Of a DNA stretch of 64,000 nt, positions 60,635-64,000 are shown piece by piece. A program made the position numbers and the translations under genes. Every line of letters starts with the position of its first letter. The first letter of the stretch is position 1. This DNA is from Bernardetiaceae bacterium (GTDB lineage Bacteria > Bacteroidota > Bacteroidia > Cytophagales > Thermoflexibacteraceae), in the NCBI GenBank assembly GCA_025056255.1, contig JANWVT010000011.1:47482-111481 (forward strand), written 5' to 3'. A model generated the notes under the pieces. It had not been told where the DNA came from. It saw only the letters and a list, made by a program, of their open reading frames with translations, and ran no database searches.

Positions 60635-61537
60635 ATGTTACCTATACAAGCTCTTGCACCTGTTCCATGGTCAGACTACGAGCTGATAGACTGCGGCAAC
60701 TTTGAAAAATTAGAACGCTTCGGTAAATACATAGTGGCACGCCCCGAACCGCAAGCTGTTTGGGACAAGTCGCTACCCGAGCCAGAGTGGCAAAAATTAG
60801 CCGGCGCATGGTTTCGCCGCGAGGCAAACGACACAGACCGCCACAGCGAACGTGGCAAATGGTACACGCGTACGGGGCAGCCAGAGAAGTGGTGGATGCA
60901 CTATCGACGAGGACACATGAACCTACAACTCAAAATTTCGCTTTCCTCCTTCAAACATGTTGGCATTTTTCCTGAACAAGCGGTGAATTGGGATTATTTA
61001 GTTGAAAAAATCGCTCATATGCCTATCCAATCGCCGCGTGTGCTCAATCTGTTTGCCTACACAGGAATAGCCTCGTTGGCAGCCCGACATGCAGGTGCTG
61101 AGGTGACGCACGTAGATGCTGTCAAACAAGTAATTTCTTGGGCACGTGAGAGTATGGAAGCCTCCCAATTAGACGGCATTCGTTGGATTGTGGAAGATGC
61201 CCCCAAGTTTGTAGCGCGCGAAGTAAGGCGAGGTAATCGCTATCAAGGGCTGATTTTAGACCCGCCTGCCTATGGACGTGGTCCGAATGGTGAAAAATGG
61301 ATTCTGGAAGACCACATCAACAACTTGCTGAAAAATTGTGCGCAAATACTTGACCCAAGCCATTATTTTTGTATCATCAACTTGTACTCTATGGGCTTTT
61401 CTCCGTTGATTGTAGAAAATTTGGTGAACAGTATTTTCACAAACGTTCGCCATATGGAAATTGGCGAACTCTACCTTCCCGACCGCTTTGGTAAGCGGCT
61501 TCCACTGGGTATTTTTTGCCGCTTTACAAGTTGTTAA
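60635..61537 (+). CDS. Class I SAM-dependent methyltransferase (RlmI/RlmK-like)
   Basis: 300 residues. The C-terminal methyltransferase domain has motif I VLNLFAYTGIASLAARHAGA, motif II THVDAVKQVI, and motif IV ILDPPAYGRG, the DPP[AY] group used for base or amino methylation. The N-terminal part (WDKSLPEPEWQKLAGAWFRRE) lacks the PUA domain of RlmI. This resembles Bacteroidota oxidoreductase-like 'class I SAM methyltransferases' related to rRNA m5C enzymes. The Cys nucleophile of m5C enzymes is not obvious, so the substrate is open. It is 9 nt after the BamE-like gene and 11 nt before the VWA gene. Confidence 0.85.
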   Translation: MLPIQALAPVPWSDYELIDCGNFEKLERFGKYIVARPEPQAVWDKSLPEPEWQKLAGAWFRREANDTDRHSERGKWYTRTGQPEKWWMHYRRGHMNLQLKISLSSFKHVGIFPEQAVNWDYLVEKIAHMPIQSPRVLNLFAYTGIASLAARHAGAEVTHVDAVKQVISWARESMEASQLDGIRWIVEDAPKFVAREVRRGNRYQGLILDPPAYGRGPNGEKWILEDHINNLLKNCAQILDPSHYFCIINLYSMGFSPLIVENLVNSIFTNVRHMEIGELYLPDRFGKRLPLGIFCRFTSC

Positions 61538-61548
61538 ATGGGCCAGCA

Positions 61549-62526
61549 ATGCAATGGTTTAGCAATTTCGGCATTACAGAAACCGTACTAATCGCTGCTT
61601 TTTTGCTGTTGTACGGGTTGTATATCTTGCGTAGCTATCAGTTGGCAAAAATGCTGCAAACCCATGCACGCCGCGTGTGGATAAAATTTGCTTTGCGCGC
61701 TACTTATTTTTCACTACTTATCATCTCTCTGTTAGGACCTTCTTTCGGTGAACTTATCAGAAAAGAAGTCAAATCGGTAGGTAAAGATATCTACATTGCT
61801 GTGGACTTGTCACTTTCTATGAATGCCACCGATATACAGCCTTCACGGCTTGCGAAGGTTAAGTTCGAGCTGAAAAGATTGGTAGATAATCTTGTCAATG
61901 ACCGCATTGGGCTGATTATTTTTTCTACGGAAGCCTTTATACAATGCCCACTTACCTACGACCGAAGCGCCATTTACACCTGGATTGAGTCGTTAAAAAC
62001 CTCGCTAATGCCCAATACAGGCACCGATTTTGCCCAAGCATTAGCATTGGCACACCGCAAACTAACCGATACTACTGAGGTACAAAAAAAGATACCACAA
62101 TCTAAAATGCTCATTCTGTTCAGCGACGGAGAAGATTTTGGGGAGCAAACCCAAGAAATTGTCAATAAATTTGAACAAGACGAAATCCGCATTTTTACCG
62201 TAGGCGTAGGAACAACCCAAGGCAGTAAAATACCTTTCCGCGACAATAGCTTCAAACGCGACCTATCGGGCAGAGAAGTGATTACTAAACTCAATACAGA
62301 ACTGCTCCAATCTATTGCTGAACAAACAGGAGGGCGTTACTTTGAAATCAATGACAACACCGTAGAAACCAGCCGACTGATTGAAACTATTAACCAAATA
62401 GAAGGTGAGCTGATGGACAAAAAGCAGATGGACATTACAGCCAATAACTATGCTTATTTTCTCTTTGTTGCTATATTACTGGTTATTACCGACGTACTCT
62501 TCACCGTTAATATTCTTCGCATCTAA
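61549..62526 (+). CDS. VWA-domain membrane protein, BatA-like
   Basis: 325 residues. An N-terminal helix (TETVLIAAFLLLYGLYIL), a second helix (YFSLLIISLLGPSFG), and a VWA domain with MIDAS motif DLSLSMN at about 85-91, then TGTDFAQAL and LFSDGEDFG. A C-terminal helix (YFLFVAILLVITDVLF) ends the protein. This is the BatA/BatB group of aerotolerance-type proteins, usually with MoxR ATPase and other bat genes, none of which is here. The ATG at 61549 is chosen because the open frame to 61516 runs into the methyltransferase gene. Confidence 0.87.
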   Translation: MQWFSNFGITETVLIAAFLLLYGLYILRSYQLAKMLQTHARRVWIKFALRATYFSLLIISLLGPSFGELIRKEVKSVGKDIYIAVDLSLSMNATDIQPSRLAKVKFELKRLVDNLVNDRIGLIIFSTEAFIQCPLTYDRSAIYTWIESLKTSLMPNTGTDFAQALALAHRKLTDTTEVQKKIPQSKMLILFSDGEDFGEQTQEIVNKFEQDEIRIFTVGVGTTQGSKIPFRDNSFKRDLSGREVITKLNTELLQSIAEQTGGRYFEINDNTVETSRLIETINQIEGELMDKKQMDITANNYAYFLFVAILLVITDVLFTVNILRI

Positions 62527-62539
62527 TTTTCAATTGCTT

Positions 62540-63247
62540 ATGAAACGACTGGTTCTGTTTTACTTAACGGCTTTTGCCCTTACTTCAACTGCCTGCGAAG
62601 CGCAAAATCGGGCAGGCGGCGAATCGCTGGATGCCGTTGCATTTCAGCAAAAAATGGCAAATACAGCCAACTATATAGTGTTAGATGTGCGCACTAAGGG
62701 AGAGTTTATAAAAGGACATCTGGCTAATGCCAGTTGCATGGACTACAATGATGATAAATTTCCTGAAATGGTAGCCCATTTAGACAAAAATAAAACCTAC
62801 TTTGTATACTGTCTTTCAGGGGGGAGAAGCACAGCAGCTGCCAACTACATGCGCAAAAACGGATTCAAAGAAGTCTATGACCTCAAAGGTGGCATCTTGG
62901 CATGGCAAAAAAACAACTTCCCAGTTGAAGTACCCCAAGTAGCTGCCCAAGATAAAATTTCCCGACAGGAATACGAAAAAATGCTCTCCTCCTCTAAAGT
63001 TGTACTGGTCGATTTTTACGCTCCTTGGTGTGCTCCTTGCAAACAGATGGAACCAATATTAGACGATTTAGCAAAAAAATACAATGAAAGCGTAAAAATT
63101 ATACGCATTAACATCGACGAAAACCGCAATTTGGCAAAAGAATTACAAGTAGAAGAAATTCCTGTATTGAAAGTATTCAAAAACGGTCAACAAACTTGGC
63201 ATCACAAAGGGCTGGCAAACAAAGCAGAAATAGAAAAAGCACTGTAA
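62540..63247 (+). CDS. Rhodanese-thioredoxin fusion lipoprotein
   Basis: 235 residues from the ATG at 62540. Lipobox ALTSTAC gives an exported lipoprotein. The rhodanese domain (about 30-115) has the active Cys in VYCLSGGRS at about 91-99; the thioredoxin domain (about 125-235) has WCAPC at about 163-167. Rhodanese transfers sulfane sulfur, and thioredoxin would handle the resulting thiol or persulfide, in the periplasm. The two-domain order suggests persulfide chemistry or protein-thiol repair outside the cytoplasm. Its start is 13 nt after the VWA gene stop, the last of four. Confidence 0.9.
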   Translation: MKRLVLFYLTAFALTSTACEAQNRAGGESLDAVAFQQKMANTANYIVLDVRTKGEFIKGHLANASCMDYNDDKFPEMVAHLDKNKTYFVYCLSGGRSTAAANYMRKNGFKEVYDLKGGILAWQKNNFPVEVPQVAAQDKISRQEYEKMLSSSKVVLVDFYAPWCAPCKQMEPILDDLAKKYNESVKIIRINIDENRNLAKELQVEEIPVLKVFKNGQQTWHHKGLANKAEIEKAL

Positions 63248-63320
63248 AACTTAAAATATGGTTCATTTGTGTTTGGTTGATAGAAAAAGCAGCAACCCAA
63301 CCATGAAATTCAAGCCTGCG

Positions 63321-63773
63321 TTAGTTGTTGATACTGAGCAGTGAACCATTTAGTGAGGTTCGATACCGAACCAAAGGAAAGTTAGCTGGTCCGTTGATAG
63401 GGTTGCCTTCAAAGTCGAATGCTGAGCCACAACAAGGGCAGCGCATAAAAAAGCCAGTGGGTTCAACCTCTATCACTCCGCAAGGATTGGACGGATGAAA
63501 CGTGCAAACGCGGTCAAAGGCTAAAAATACATTTGCCGCACGCCGGTAGATGATTAGCCCACGTACGCCACCGGTTTCATATACAAAGCCTCTGTCGAAC
63601 CGAAGTGCTTGATATGCCAAGTTATTAAGGTCTATGAGTTTTTGTACAAAAACATAAGGCACTGGGTCTGTTACCTGCTGACGCTCGCAAGCGGTAAAGC
63701 CCATTGTGAACACTAATAACAGCCCAATTTGACTTACAATACTTTTTCTGATATAAGGAAACGTTTCGTGCAT
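63321..63773 (-). CDS. Rieske-like lipoprotein with an altered ligand set
   Basis: 150 residues. Lipobox GFTAC gives a periplasmic lipoprotein. The domain has the Rieske-type arrangement, but the ligands differ: first loop VCTFHPSNPCG (Cys-x-x-His instead of Cys-x-His) and second loop MRCPCCGSAFDFEG, with Cys where CPxHG has His. If a [2Fe-2S] cluster binds, it would have three Cys and one His available, unlike the Cys2His2 of classical Rieske proteins. No partner oxygenase or cytochrome gene is adjacent. Confidence 0.82.
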   Translation of the reverse strand: MHETFPYIRKSIVSQIGLLLVFTMGFTACERQQVTDPVPYVFVQKLIDLNNLAYQALRFDRGFVYETGGVRGLIIYRRAANVFLAFDRVCTFHPSNPCGVIEVEPTGFFMRCPCCGSAFDFEGNPINGPANFPLVRYRTSLNGSLLSINN

Positions 63774-63831
63774 GAAACAGTTTACTGAGTTATTAATACA
63801 ATAACTTTAAAAGTAAATATAAAATATAGAT

Positions 63832-64000
63832 ATGCAACAGAAAAAAGAACTGATTGTCATAATGCTTTCGGCATTCATTATAAGAATGCTATTTATCTTT
63901 ATATTTGCTCCATATTACTACGAGAATACCTCACCATTTACAAATGGAGATTCTTTTTCATATATTTATCCGGCAGCTAACCTTATTCAAAAAGGTGTTT
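63832..64000 (+). CDS. N-terminus of a GT39-like glycosyltransferase (cut by window edge)
   Basis: 56 codons are available. An N-terminal helix (LIVIMLSAFIIRMLFIFIFAPYY) is followed by NGDSFSYIYPAANLIQKGV, close to the DSxxYxxxAxNLxxxG pattern of polytopic ArnT/PMT-type (GT39) glycosyltransferases, which place the sugar-bearing loop outside the membrane. Composition is more AT-rich than most of the window. The product cannot be named with certainty from a fragment. Confidence 0.6.
   Translation, partial: MQQKKELIVIMLSAFIIRMLFIFIFAPYYYENTSPFTNGDSFSYIYPAANLIQKGV

Noticed and set aside
63248..63320. GGTTG...CAACC repeat between convergent rhodanese-thioredoxin and Rieske-like genes
   Set aside because: Only a five-base stem with a long loop and no T-run; it may be chance rather than a terminator.
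1..64000. tRNA, rRNA, CRISPR arrays, insertion sequences, prophage
   Set aside because: Looked for tRNA TpsiC-like GTTCRA segments in intergenic regions, regularly spaced repeats, transposase or integrase motifs; none were convincing.

Overview
The window looks like a chromosomal segment of a Bacteroidota bacterium, most likely a Cytophagales/Cytophagia-type aerobe. The reasons are: recurrent TAnnTTTG promoter elements with few Shine-Dalgarno sequences; a C-terminal type IX secretion sorting domain; a BshB1-like bacillithiol deacetylase; Bacteroidota-type TPR-containing kinases and phosphatases; DPP-IV-type peptidase; and many lipoproteins with a Cys lipobox. I see no rRNA, tRNA, CRISPR array, insertion sequence, integrase or prophage. 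Gene density is high and the content is mostly housekeeping and cell-envelope genes.

Layout. 0-4.1 kb: outer-membrane protein (cut by the left edge), MDR reductase, purN and a UbiA prenyltransferase, all on the minus strand. 4.7-6.7 kb: a TPR-SpoIIE phosphatase. 6.8-13.3 kb (plus): aroA, a DMT exporter, the complete phosphate transporter pstSCAB and a second DMT exporter. 13.5-18.3 kb: a glyoxylate-shunt module, with a RamB/ScfR-like regulator divergent from aceB (malate synthase) followed by aceA (isocitrate lyase). 18.4-28.7 kb (minus): PAP2 phosphatase, TPR histidine kinase, a thioester-containing alpha-2-macroglobulin and an Ig-like lipoprotein. 28.7-31.4 kb (plus): DinB-like protein, acyltransferase, aromatic amino acid decarboxylase. 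31.5-39 kb (minus): htpG, an RsbW-like/STAS pair, a homogentisate-dioxygenase-like protein, DUF2339 protein and its neighbour. 39-44.8 kb: IscA-like protein, aroQ, pdxH, STAS-like protein, fused SpmA/SpmB, an SDR lacking its catalytic Tyr, bshB1, and a trans-sulfuration enzyme. 45-54.2 kb: DPP-IV peptidase, flavoprotein, hybrid histidine kinase, penicillin-binding protein 1C. 54.5-64 kb: a 1313-residue T9SS-secreted protein, lipoproteins, a DUF4178 protein, an operon of BamE-like lipoprotein, methyltransferase, VWA protein and rhodanese-thioredoxin, a Rieske-like lipoprotein, and the start of a GT39-like gene at the right edge.

Functional links. aroA and aroQ serve the shikimate pathway. aceB/aceA with their regulator allow growth on acetate or fatty acids. 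BshB1 and the cystathionine enzyme, on divergent strands, both concern thiol metabolism. The A2M and PBP1C in one window recall the proteobacterial A2M/PbpC pair. Four SpoIIE/STAS/RsbW-type parts suggest partner-switch signalling.

The most interesting signals are in DNA rather than in exotic genes: a symmetric set of GCGAA/TTCGC repeats positioned exactly on the two divergent promoters of the glyoxylate module, and two copies of a hairpin with the same TCTC loop but covarying stems, each between convergent genes. I found no convincing wholly new multi-gene system; the other candidates are active-site variants in known folds.
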